A DNA stretch of 64,000 nucleotides from Myotis daubentonii (taxonomy: Eukaryota; Chordata; Mammalia; Chiroptera; Vespertilionidae). Position 1 is the first letter of the stretch. Each line of letters opens with the position of its first letter. Where the stretch lies: assembly GCF_963259705.1 (NCBI RefSeq), contig NC_081844.1:109182965-109246964 (forward strand). The letters run 5' to 3'. The notes under the pieces are model-generated. The model did no database searches, was not told the origin of the DNA, and saw only the letters and a list, made by a program, of their open reading frames with translations. The position numbers and the translations under genes are program-made. This document shows, in pieces, positions 56,501-64,000 of the stretch.

Positions 56501-59278
56501 GGGGAGCGGCTCCAGGGCTGCGGCTCTTTGTGCAGAGCAGGTGGGGCCTCCCTGTGGGGCGGGGAAGCTGCACGGACTCCTGCCCCTGCCCAAGAGGGCG
56601 CTTCCTGCAGGAGCCGTGCCCCTCAGCGCGTCTGCAGGTTTAACGTGCATGTCCTCCACCTGCAAGGTTCCGCGTGGGATGGTGACCTCAGAGAAGCGGT
56701 CAGATGCCTGAGGGTCACGCACCCGGGTGCCCGATGCGGTGTTGTCCCAAGGCCTTGCTGGCAACAGACGCGTGTCCATCTGTCGCTGACTGGCTGCCGG
56801 GCCCGTCTGGACATGTTGCGACTCATCCGAGCAGGCGGGCCGGACTTCTAGGGTGTTTATGGTGTGAAAATGCATATGATGGAAGGAAAGCCACAGCAGG
56901 GCCAGCTTCCAGGGTGTGGTTCCACTGTGCGAGGACAAGCGCCACATAACAGTGTACTGCCTCACCCGCTTAAACGCACATTCCGTGGGGCTAAGCACAT
57001 GCATGGTGCTGTGCAGCCTTTCCAAACCTCTCATCGCCCCAAGCGGGACTGGGGAGCCATTGGCAATAACTGCCCCCCTTCCCAGCCTCTGGTGACCCCT
57101 GTCCTACTTTCTGTTTGTCATTTTGGCTCTTCACATGTTTCATGTGGGTAGACCCCTAGATATGGGGCCCTTTGTGACTGGCTGCTCTCACTGAGCGTAA
57201 TGTCCCCCAGGTTCATCATTTTGTGGCAGAACTTCATTCCTTTCTGTGGCTGAATGGTATTCCGTTGTATAGACGGCCCCGTTTTGTTCATCCTTCATCC
57301 GGGGATGGGCACGTGGGTGCTTCCCCTTTTGGCCATCGTGGGTCACGCTGCTGTGAACGTGGGTGTGAAAGTACCTGCCCGAGTCGCAGTGTCCAGTCCC
57401 GTGGATGTACATCCGGGCGTGGGACTGACTGGGACTTGGGGGTGGCCCATGGGGACTCTGTTAAGCTTTTTGCGGAACCACCAAAGGTTCCCACAGCGTT
57501 AAGGGCTGCACCGTGTCCATTCCCCCCAGCTGGGGCTGGACTTGGCTGAAGGTGAGCGTGTGGGGGGAAGGGGCCCCAGCGCTCCCCGGCGGGTCCCTTC
57601 TCAGTGGGGGCAGGGCCTCTGCAGGTCCTCCTGTGCCTGACGTTCCGGGGCGAGGCTGCCCTGAGCGGTGAGGTGAGGGAGACGTCTCACCCGGTGCCTT
57701 CAGCCTCTCCCGTCCCCGCCCGCCCTGTCCGCAGGCCCGCGAGGACCAGGTGAAGCAGCTCCTGAAGGAGACCGGCCGGGAGATCCAGCAGCTCAGCCTG
57801 GCCGGCTGCTACTGGCTGTCGGGCTCCGCCGTCGAGCACGTGGCCCGCTGCCGCAGCCTGGTGAGGGTGAACCTGTCGGGCTGCCACCTCACCTCCCTGC
57901 GCCTCTCCAAGATGCTGTCGGCCCTGCAGCACCTGCGCTCCCTGGCCATCGACGTGAGCCCCGGCTTCGACGCCGGCCAGCTGAGCAGCGAGTGCAAGGC
58001 CACGCTGAGCCGCGTGCGGGAGCTCAGGCAGACGCTGTTCACGCCCTCGTACGGCGTGGTGCCCTGCTGCACCAGCCTCGAGAAGCTGCTGCTCTACTTC
58101 GAGATCCTGGACCGCACGCGCGAGGGCGCCATCCTGTCGGGCCAGCTCTTTGTGGGCCAGAGCAACGTGCCGCACTACCAGAACCTGCGCGTCTTCTACG
58201 CCCGCCTGGCGCCCGGCTACATCAACCAGGAGGTGGTGCGGCTCTACCTGGCCGTGCTCAGCGACCGCACCCCCGAGAACCTGCACGCCTTCCTCATCTC
58301 CGTGCCGGGCAGCTTCGCCGAGAGCGGGGCCACCAGGAACCTCCTGGACTCCATGGCCCGCAACGTCGTGCTGGACGCCCTGCAGCTGCCCAAGTCCTGG
58401 CTCAACGGCTCGGCCCTGCTCCAGCACATGAAGTTCAGCAACCCCTTCTACTTCAGCTTCAGCCGGTGCACGCTGTCGGGCAGCCAGCTGATCCAGCACA
58501 TCCTCAACGGGGGCAAGGACCTGCGCAGCCTGGCCGGCCTGAACCTCAGCGGCTGCGCCCACTGCCTGTCCCCCGACTCCCTGCTGCGCAGGGCGGAGGA
58601 CGACATCGACAGCGGCATCCTGGAGACGCTGGTGGCGGCCTGCTGCAACCTGCGCCACCTCAACCTGTCGGCCGCCCACCACCACAGCTCCGAGGGCCCA
58701 GGCCGGCACCTGTGCCAGCTGCTGGCCCGGCTGTGCCACCTGCGCTCCCTGTCCCTGCCCGTCTGCTCTGTGGCCGACTCGGCGCCATGGGCCGACCGCA
58801 AGCCCGCCCAGCCCGCCATGCACGCTGTGCCCTGCGGCTTCGGCAAGAAGGTGCGCATCGGCGTGCAGGCGTATCCCAGCCCCTTCTCGGGGCAGGCGGG
58901 CCCCCAGCCTTCCTCCGTCTTCTGGTCTCTGCTGAAGAGCCTGCCCTTCCTGGAGCGCCTCGAGCTGATTGGGTCCAACTTCTCCTCTGCCATGCCCCGC
59001 AACGAGCCCGCCATCCGCAACTCCCTCCCGCCCTGCAGCCGGGCGCAGAGCGTGGGGGACACGGAGGTGGCTGCCATCGGCCAGCTGGCCTTCCTGAGGC
59101 ACCTGACGCTGGCCCAGCTGCCCAGCATTCTCACGGGCTCCGGGCTGGTCAGCATCGGCCTGCAGTGCCAGCAGCTCCAGTCCCTCTCGCTGGCCAACCT
59201 GGGCATGATGGGGAAGGTGGTGTACATGTCCGCCCTGTCCGACATGCTCAAGCACTGCAAGCGGCTGAAGGACCTCAG
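50277..59278 (+). CDS. FBXL18: F-box and leucine-rich repeat protein 18, 5' part (first three coding exons; 3' end beyond window)
   Basis: Substrate-recognition subunit of an SCF (SKP1-CUL1-F-box) ubiquitin ligase. Exons are 50277-50294 (MASSGE), 54154-54369 (72 codons) and 57735-59278 (514 codons plus 2 nt): 592 complete codons of a protein of about 718 residues in human. The F-box is residues about 27-72 ([20 protein letters not shown] onward). The rest is leucine-rich repeats, for example [20 protein letters not shown] and [20 protein letters not shown]. All splice sites are canonical and the exon 3 donor is CTCAG/GTGAGG at 59279. I could not find the next exon (expected to begin LEQPYF in human) before 64000, so the remaining 125 or so residues should lie to the right. 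The gene is in the same direction as ACTB, with its ATG 2.6 kb after the ACTB poly(A) signal. Confidence 0.96.
51434..51620 (-). mobile_element. VES-related SINE
   Basis: GGTTTTTACTGATTTTAGAG tail to AACCATGAGCCACACCAGCT GGGC head. Confidence 0.88.
51660..51930 (-). mobile_element. Bat SINE (longer subfamily)
   Basis: TTTTAATCCTCACCCGAGCA tail through GACCGGAAGCGAACCCAGGA to CCTGAGCCAGGTGGGG. Uninterrupted counterpart of the split copy at 302-1167. Confidence 0.88.
53690..53785 (+). repeat. MIR fragment in FBXL18 intron 1
   Basis: TTTACCCTCACAGCAGCCCT GTGAGGTGAAGACCCACTAT TCCCC matches the MIR consensus region. Confidence 0.75.
53801..54008 (-). mobile_element. VES SINE in FBXL18 intron 1
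   Basis: AATATATTTTTATTGGTTTC tail to CTCAACCACGGAGCCACGCT GGCCAGG head. It ends 146 bp before exon 2. Confidence 0.93.
54154..54369 (+). CDS. FBXL18: FBXL18 coding exon 2 (F-box)
   Basis: 216 nt in frame, [20 protein letters not shown] then the F-box, ending LLEKDYQ. Acceptor TTATTTGCAG, donor GTGAGGC. The segment between MASSGE and the F-box differs from human, as expected for a linker. Confidence 0.95.
55144..55356 (+). mobile_element. VES SINE (plus), tail-to-tail with the next
   Basis: CCCTGACCGGTGTGGCTCAG head, GGTTCGATTCCGGTCAAGGG, tail AATCAATAAAATATATTAAA. Confidence 0.95.
55357..55563 (-). mobile_element. VES SINE (minus), tail-to-tail with the previous
   Basis: TATGTTTTTATTGATTTCAG tail to CAACCACTGAGCCACACCAG CCGGGCC head. 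Confidence 0.93.
55683..55906 (-). mobile_element. VES SINE
   Basis: T-rich end, AATATATTTTATTGATTTTT tail, to GAGCCAAACCGGTTTCGGC head. Confidence 0.95.
56850..57500 (-). mobile_element. L1 3'-region fragment
   Basis: CCTCTGGTGACCCCTGTCCT, TTTGTGACTGGCTGCTCTCA CTGAGCGTAATGTCC, TTGTGGCAGAACTTCATTCC and GCTGTGAACGTGGGTGTGAA are diverged antisense L1M phrases. Confidence 0.8.
57735..59278 (+). CDS. FBXL18: FBXL18 coding exon 3 (large LRR exon)
   Basis: 1544 nt, [20 protein letters not shown] through HCKRLKDL plus two bases of Arg. It is highly conserved, with stretches such as [20 protein letters not shown] recognisable from human FBXL18. Extreme GC3 leaves long open frames in other phases and on the opposite strand; these are shadows. 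Confidence 0.97.
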
Positions 59279-59544
59279 GTGAGGGGCGCAGCCCTCCGTA
59301 GCCGCGGCTGCCCTCTGGAGGTCTGGAGGGTGGCAGGGGGCCTTGAATTGGCAAGCGATAGCGTACCTACTGTGTGCCTGCCCAGATGAACCAGCTGCAT
59401 GCCTGCCCTCCAGGAGCTGAGTCTTGGGTGGGGGCTTGGGCAGGTACTGTGTGCAGGGACGGGACTCAGGGCGGTGCAGAGGTGCGGGAAAGCTGTGTGC
59501 GTGGGGCGCGGCAGGTGTGAGGAGGCGGTGGTGCTCGAGCTCCC

Positions 59545-59587
59545 ACCTCATCCTTGCCTCATCCTCGTCCTTGTCCTCGTCCTCGTA
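59545..59587. repeat. (CCTCGT)n-like hexamer repeat
   Basis: CATCCTCGTCCTTGTCCTCG TCCTCGTACC, about five imperfect hexamers. Confidence 0.85.
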
Positions 59588-59830
59588 CCTGCGGCTGTCT
59601 GAGTGCACTGTGGGCGCTGTTGTGTGCGTGCTCAGCCAGCACAGTATGGATTGGTCCCACTGCATCCCACCTGGACTGCAGGGGCGAGGCGGGGGAGGTA
59701 GACAGGTGGGTTCAGAAGGGGGGGGCTGCCCACTACTGAGAGGTGATGGTGGTCCCCTCCAGGGCAGAATGGCAGGGCCGATCAATCTCAGCTCCTCCCT
59801 CTGCCACCCTGCCTCGGCAGTGATAGGGGA

Positions 59831-60030
59831 TGATGTGGGGATGAAGTCAGCCAGTGCCTGTGAGCCCTCAGCTCTGGCCCTCAGCAGAGTGAGCACTGAC
59901 TACATGGGGACAACGACACGTGTCAGGGCCCCCTGCTACAGCCTCTGAGAGACCACCTAGCTGATCTGAGACCCCCGCCACCTCCCCAGCCACAGCCCTC
60001 GGCAGCGGAGCCGGGGTGGCAGCAGAGCCG
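59831..60030 (+). repeat. Inverted repeat, left arm
   Basis: About 190 bp whose reverse complement recurs at 60350-60542. Shared segments include GACCACCTAGCTGATCTGAG and ACAGCCCTCGGCAGCGGA. About 85-90 percent alike by eye, with one gap of about 15 bp. Confidence 0.9.
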
Positions 60031-60349
60031 CGGTGGTGAAGGTGAGAGGAGGTAGAACCACAGCCTCTGAGAACCCACCTCAGGCTCTTACCATGGCACC
60101 ACGTGGATCCCACTGGATCGTGCCGTGGACCGAAGGGTGTTCTCGAGAGAGCCCAGCATTGAAGGGGTAAGCGTTGTTACCTGAGACATATTTGAAAACT
60201 TGGACAGAATTGATCTTGAAAAATGGTATCATTTCCCAGAAACTACCCAGAATGTGGTGGCAGCAGATACCAGCTCCGCTGTTGCCCTGGCTCTGCTGCT
60301 GCCCTGGCTCCACTGCTACCCCAATCCACTGCCACCCCCGCTCCGCTGT

Positions 60350-60542
60350 CGCCCCCGCTCCGCTGCCACCCTGGTTCCGCTGCCGAGGGCTGTGGGTGGG
60401 GAGGAGGTGGTGGGGGGCCTCAGATCAGCTAGGTGGTCTCTCAGAGGATGTAGCAGGGGCACTGACACGTGTGTCGTCCCCATGTAGTCAGTGTTCACTC
60501 TGCGGAGGGCTTGCAGGCACTGGCTGACTTCCTCCCCACATC
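60350..60542 (-). repeat. Inverted repeat, right arm
   Basis: Reverse-complement partner of 59831-60030, separated by about 320 bp. The spacer's right part is rich in imperfect GCTCCGCTG/CCCTGGCTC units (60275-60390). Confidence 0.9.
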
Positions 60543-61811
60543 GGCCCATTTCACTGATGAGGCAGCGGCTCGGAGGAGTTGAGATTGACAGTATACCTGG
60601 GTCAGTCTAGCTCCAGAGCTTGACCTTGGCCCCTGAGTTACAGAAAATGGAGACAAGTGTATCCTTTGCAGACCTCCTCTCGCCCCTCAGGAGGTTTCCC
60701 CTGAGAGGAAAGGAGCCAGACTTGTGCTGGAGCTTCCAGAGCTCAGCAGGCTGTGGCCGCCTACCCTGCCGCTCCCTCCGCGCCAGCAGAGGCAGAGCAG
60801 GCACGGGGGCCTGGCGTTTCCTGCCGTGCTGGATCAGCAGGCCCTGGATTTGCAGCTTCGTGCTCGGCCTCAGCACCCGAGAGCCCACGCCTGCGAGGGG
60901 CGGCCATTCCTGCTGCCTGCGCACCAGCTGCACTGCTGGGAGCCGCGGTGCGTCCCCAGAGCCGCGGCTCAGAGAGCTGAGTGCAGGTTGACGTAGTGCA
61001 GACGGTGAGGCTGGTGTGTTAAGCGCCCAGCTGCGCGCCCTGCAGCCCTGAGCTCCCCCTGGTGCTGGGCCCTGGGGAGGCTCCAGCCACCTTCAGAGCT
61101 TGCTGGGAGGCGACGAATGAGACGTTTGAGAACGTGTGGCGGGTGGAGCTGCCGTCCCGTTCCAGGGCCCGACTCGGGGCCTCTGTGCAATTTCTCTGGG
61201 GTGGGCCCTCTCCTGCCAGGTTGGAGTGGGGCCACCTGCCTGCCAGGGGCGGAGAAGGGGTTCTGGCACAGCAGTCGGCCCCCTTCCAGGACAGGCCTGG
61301 CTTTCCAGCTTCTGAGGGGTGCGGCCTGCCCTCTCGCCAGCCCTCCCAGCAGCCACCAGGAGCCAGCTCCCTCTCTTCCCTTGCTGGCTCATCTCTATTC
61401 AGCGCCTCCTCCCACCGGCCCCTCCCTGCGCCTCGGCTGGCCCATCGCTGGCCCTGCGAAGGGAGCCCTGAGTGGTCAGAGGGCGTGTGTAGCTTGAAGC
61501 TGCAAATGGATCCAGAATACACTTCGCAGTCGCTCCCCTGTTCGTCCCAGGAGCCTGTGACCAGGAGTGGAAGGTTCCTTCATTGGGGGCCCGGTGAGCA
61601 TCTGAGTTCTAACGCACTGAGCTCCGAACCAGTGCTCCTGGCCTCTGGGCCTGTTGCTTTTGCCTTTTTTATGTTTTACTTTATTGCCAAGCCATAATCC
61701 TTACTCCTTTTCTAACTGTACTACGGTCAAACCATGTGGTCATCATTAGGGAGACTTCGAGAAAAACCAGTGAAAGTAAAGTGATGCGTGCACGTAGTTT
61801 ATTTTACTTTT

Positions 61812-62029
61812 TTAATATATATATATTTTTATTGATGTCAGAGAGGAAGGGAAAGGGAGAGAGAGAGAGAAACATCAATGATGAGAGAGAATCACTGATT
61901 GGCTGCCTCCTGCACGCCTCCTACTGGGGATCAAGCCCGCAACCCAGGCCTGTGCCCTGACCAGAATCGAACCTGGGACCCGTCAGCCCGCAGGCAGACG
62001 CTCTACCCACTGAGCAAAACCAGCTAGGG
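61812..62029 (-). mobile_element. VES SINE with target-site duplication
   Basis: TATATTTTTATTGATGTCAG tail to GAGCAAAACCAGCTAGGG head. Flanks GCGTGCACGTAGTTT and GCGTTCATGTAGTTT are a diverged 15-bp duplication. Confidence 0.93.
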
Positions 62030-62270
62030 TGCGTTCATGTAGTTTAAAAAGTCAGAGGACTTGAAGGGAAGAAAATTGTCAGGAGGAGGAGAATCCGCCA
62101 GGCGACCAAGCAGAGCCGTGGGAGGGAGGGGCAGGTGAGGGCAGGTGCACCAGAAGCTGGGGAAGAGATGGCGGGCAGTGCTGGTGGGTGGAATTGGTGC
62201 TTCTCCTGTGCATACAGGCATGGACCCCGCTTAACAGCCCCACGGGGTGGACATTATTGGCCCTTTAAAA

Positions 62271-62739
62271 AAATTTATTTTGTTAATTTTCACGCAAAGA
62301 TTTTTTTTCTTTGATTGATTTTTAAAAAATTTTTATTATTATTTTTAATATATTTTATTGATTTTTTTACAGAGAGGAAGGGAGAGGGATAGAGAGTTGG
62401 AAACATTGATGAGAGAGAAACATCAATCAGCTGCCTCCTGCACGCCTCCCACTGGGGATGTGCCCGCAACCAAGGTACATGCCCTTGACTGGAATCGAAC
62501 CCGGGACCCTTCAGTCCACAGGCCGACGCTCTATCCACCGAGCCAAACTGGTCAGGGGTCTTTGATTGATTTTTAGAGAGAAACATCGATGTGAAAGAAA
62601 CATCAATTGGTTGCCTCCCATACACACCCCAACTGGGGATCGAACCTGCAACCTAGGTGTGTGCCCTGGCTTGGGATCGAACCCACAACCTTTCAGTCAG
62701 GACGATGCTTCAACTGACTGGGCCACCCGGCCAGGGCTA
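62271..62739 (-). mobile_element. Older bat SINE interrupted by a VES SINE
   Basis: The tail part (62271-62324) and head part (62559-62739: GTTGCCTCCCATACACACCC through GGGCCACCCGGCCAGGGC) belong to one older copy, split by the insertion at 62325-62558. Confidence 0.85.
62325..62558 (-). mobile_element. VES SINE nested, with 17-bp exact target duplication
   Basis: TCTTTGATTGATTTTTA occurs exactly at 62308-62324 and 62559-62575. The head ends GAGCCAAACTGGTCAGGGG. Confidence 0.95.
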
Positions 62740-63685
62740 TTGACGCATTTTGCAGATGAGGAAAGTGAGGCCGAGGGGGTTAATGAACTTACCCGGTGAC
62801 ACAGCTGCTCTGCGGGCAGGTGGGAGCGTTTCCTGCCTCATGGACCGTTGAGCAGGGAGCAGGGTAACGCAGCACATGTGGTCACCTAGTGGCTTCGGGG
62901 CCTGGGATGTGTCCTTGTGGCCGAGGTCTTCCCCAGGAGCAGGGCGTGTGCACGGCGTGAGTTACGTGGCTGGGAGGTCGCGGGGCTCGGGCAGACGGTT
63001 TTGTAGGCCGCCTGAGAACCTGACCTCCGCTCATAATGGCCTCTCTGTGCGCCGGCCGCTGAGAGCCACGTCTGATCGCGGTACTGCCTGTTCAGAACAA
63101 ACCCTGGTTCTTCCTAACCGCGCCAAGTGGCCCCGTTCCCCTGGCTCCCTGCCTGCGGGAGGCTGAGTGAGAGGAGCAGGTGGTGCCGCTATGCAGGCAG
63201 GAGGGCAGGAGGCAGGAAGGAGGGAAGGAGGTGTTCCAGCTCGGCACAGGCTGGTCCTACGCTTCCCAGCGGGCGTTCCTGTGGTGGCAGCTCCCAGGAT
63301 CCCAGGCCGCTGCCACCACTGTCCCCGCCAGTGAGGCCCATGAATTGGAGCCTGTGCCAGCCGGGCCGGGCAGGGAGCTGCCTCCGTGTAGCAGGGCTGC
63401 CCCTGTGGGGAGGCGGTGCGGGGCCGGCGTTGTGCTGGGGCCCGGCCGGCTCTGGGTGCAGGCGCTCCTTGGCGGTGAGCTCTACAAGTTGGACAGAGAA
63501 GGCACCCTCTTTCCTGGAACTGATTTGAGCCCTGCCGTTAGGAGGAGGGGGAGCGTTACCCTGAGTCACCCTATGCTGCCTGTGACCTGGAATCCGGGCA
63601 GAAGTGAGAGAGCCTTTTGGAGCCAGAGCCTGGGGGTGCTGGGGGCCTGAGCTGGCTGGGCAGATGAGGCGGGAGACCTGAGCCC

Positions 63686-63895
63686 TTTTTTTAAAAAATA
63701 TGTTTTTTTATTTCAGAGAGGAAGAGAGAGAGAAACATCAGTGATGAGAGAGAATCATTGATTGGCTGCCTCTTGTACACCACCATACTGGGAATCAAGC
63801 CCACAACCCAGGCATGTGCCCTTGACCGGAATCGAACCTGGGACCTTCCAGTCCCCAGTCCAACTCTCGATCCACTGAGCCAAACCGGCTAGGGC
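63686..63895 (-). mobile_element. VES SINE
   Basis: TTTTTTTATTTCAGAGAGGA tail to GAGCCAAACCGGCTAGGGC head. Confidence 0.94.
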
Positions 63896-64000
63896 CCAAG
63901 CCCTGTCTGCCACAGAGCCTCAGGGATCTCACCACCTCCAAGAGGGGTTCGAGGCCAGAGCCTTACTGGTTGGGAGGTTGAGCATGGCTGGGAGGGAGAA

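Larger units (their letters stand above)
54370..57734 (+). other. FBXL18: FBXL18 intron 2
   Basis: 3.37 kb, largely old L1 sequence plus three VES SINEs. No exon recognised between 54370 and 57734. Confidence 0.8.
59279..64000 (+). other. FBXL18: FBXL18 intron 3, start (continues past window)
   Basis: 4.7 kb without a recognisable FBXL18 exon. Holds a hexamer repeat, an inverted duplication, VES SINEs and a MIR piece (about 62745-62800). Open frames at 60620-61700 lack the expected LRR residues. Confidence 0.7.

Noticed and set aside
57687..59389. Antisense 555-codon frame and a +465-codon frame over FBXL18 exon 3
   Set aside because: GC-rich third positions of a real exon commonly leave other phases open; the encoded peptides are low-complexity (A, G, P, R).

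Overview
This is nuclear DNA from a bat, most likely a vesper bat. The window is full of tRNA-derived VES SINEs (A-box TGGCTCAGTGGATAGAGCG, B-box GGTTCGATTCC, 3' end AATCAATAAAATATATT), which are restricted to bats. It also carries SPIN-like hAT transposons of the kind known from vespertilionid bats. The genes have introns and the locus is syntenic with human chromosome 7p22.1, read in the opposite direction: FSCN1 (minus), ACTB (plus), FBXL18 (plus, 3' exons beyond the right edge).

Layout. 1-4.15 kb lies downstream of FSCN1: SINEs, a SINE split by a probable solo LTR, and an 18-bp minisatellite with a NotI site in most copies. 4.17-12.14 kb is FSCN1 in five exons, encoding a complete 493-residue fascin, with a TATA/CRE promoter at 12.16-12.18 kb. 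12.2-29.7 kb is intergenic and repeat-rich: three hAT MITEs, a MER5-type element, VES SINEs, a 15-bp minisatellite, a 1.17-kb TG-rich block, a U2 snRNA pseudogene, an LTR-like retrocopy, and a CpG-rich block (27.3-28.9 kb) with CTCF-like and ZNF143-like motifs. 29.7-44.3 kb is a repeat-poor, GC-rich stretch upstream of ACTB with several perfect SRF (CArG) motifs. 44.37-47.71 kb is ACTB in six exons, encoding a complete 375-residue beta-actin. FBXL18 begins at about 50.1 kb from a TATA-less CpG-island promoter. Its first three coding exons (592 codons) are present and the gene continues past 64 kb. FBXL18 introns are dense in VES SINEs and old L1 fragments.

Function. ACTB makes the cytoplasmic actin monomer and FSCN1 bundles actin filaments, so two actin-cytoskeleton genes are neighbours. 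FBXL18 is an F-box/leucine-rich-repeat substrate receptor for SCF ubiquitin ligases. The three reading frames were assembled by exon-intron logic: phases close exactly, and lengths match the human proteins for FSCN1 and ACTB. Most other long open frames come from GC-rich composition or from tandem repeats whose period is a multiple of three. I found no bacterial, phage or CRISPR content and no convincing new protein-coding gene. The most interesting unexplained signals are regulatory (the 27-29 kb candidate boundary and the dispersed CArG boxes) and structural (an inverted duplication in FBXL18 intron 3, a GC-AG intron in FSCN1, and two retroinsertions at one TTAAAA site).
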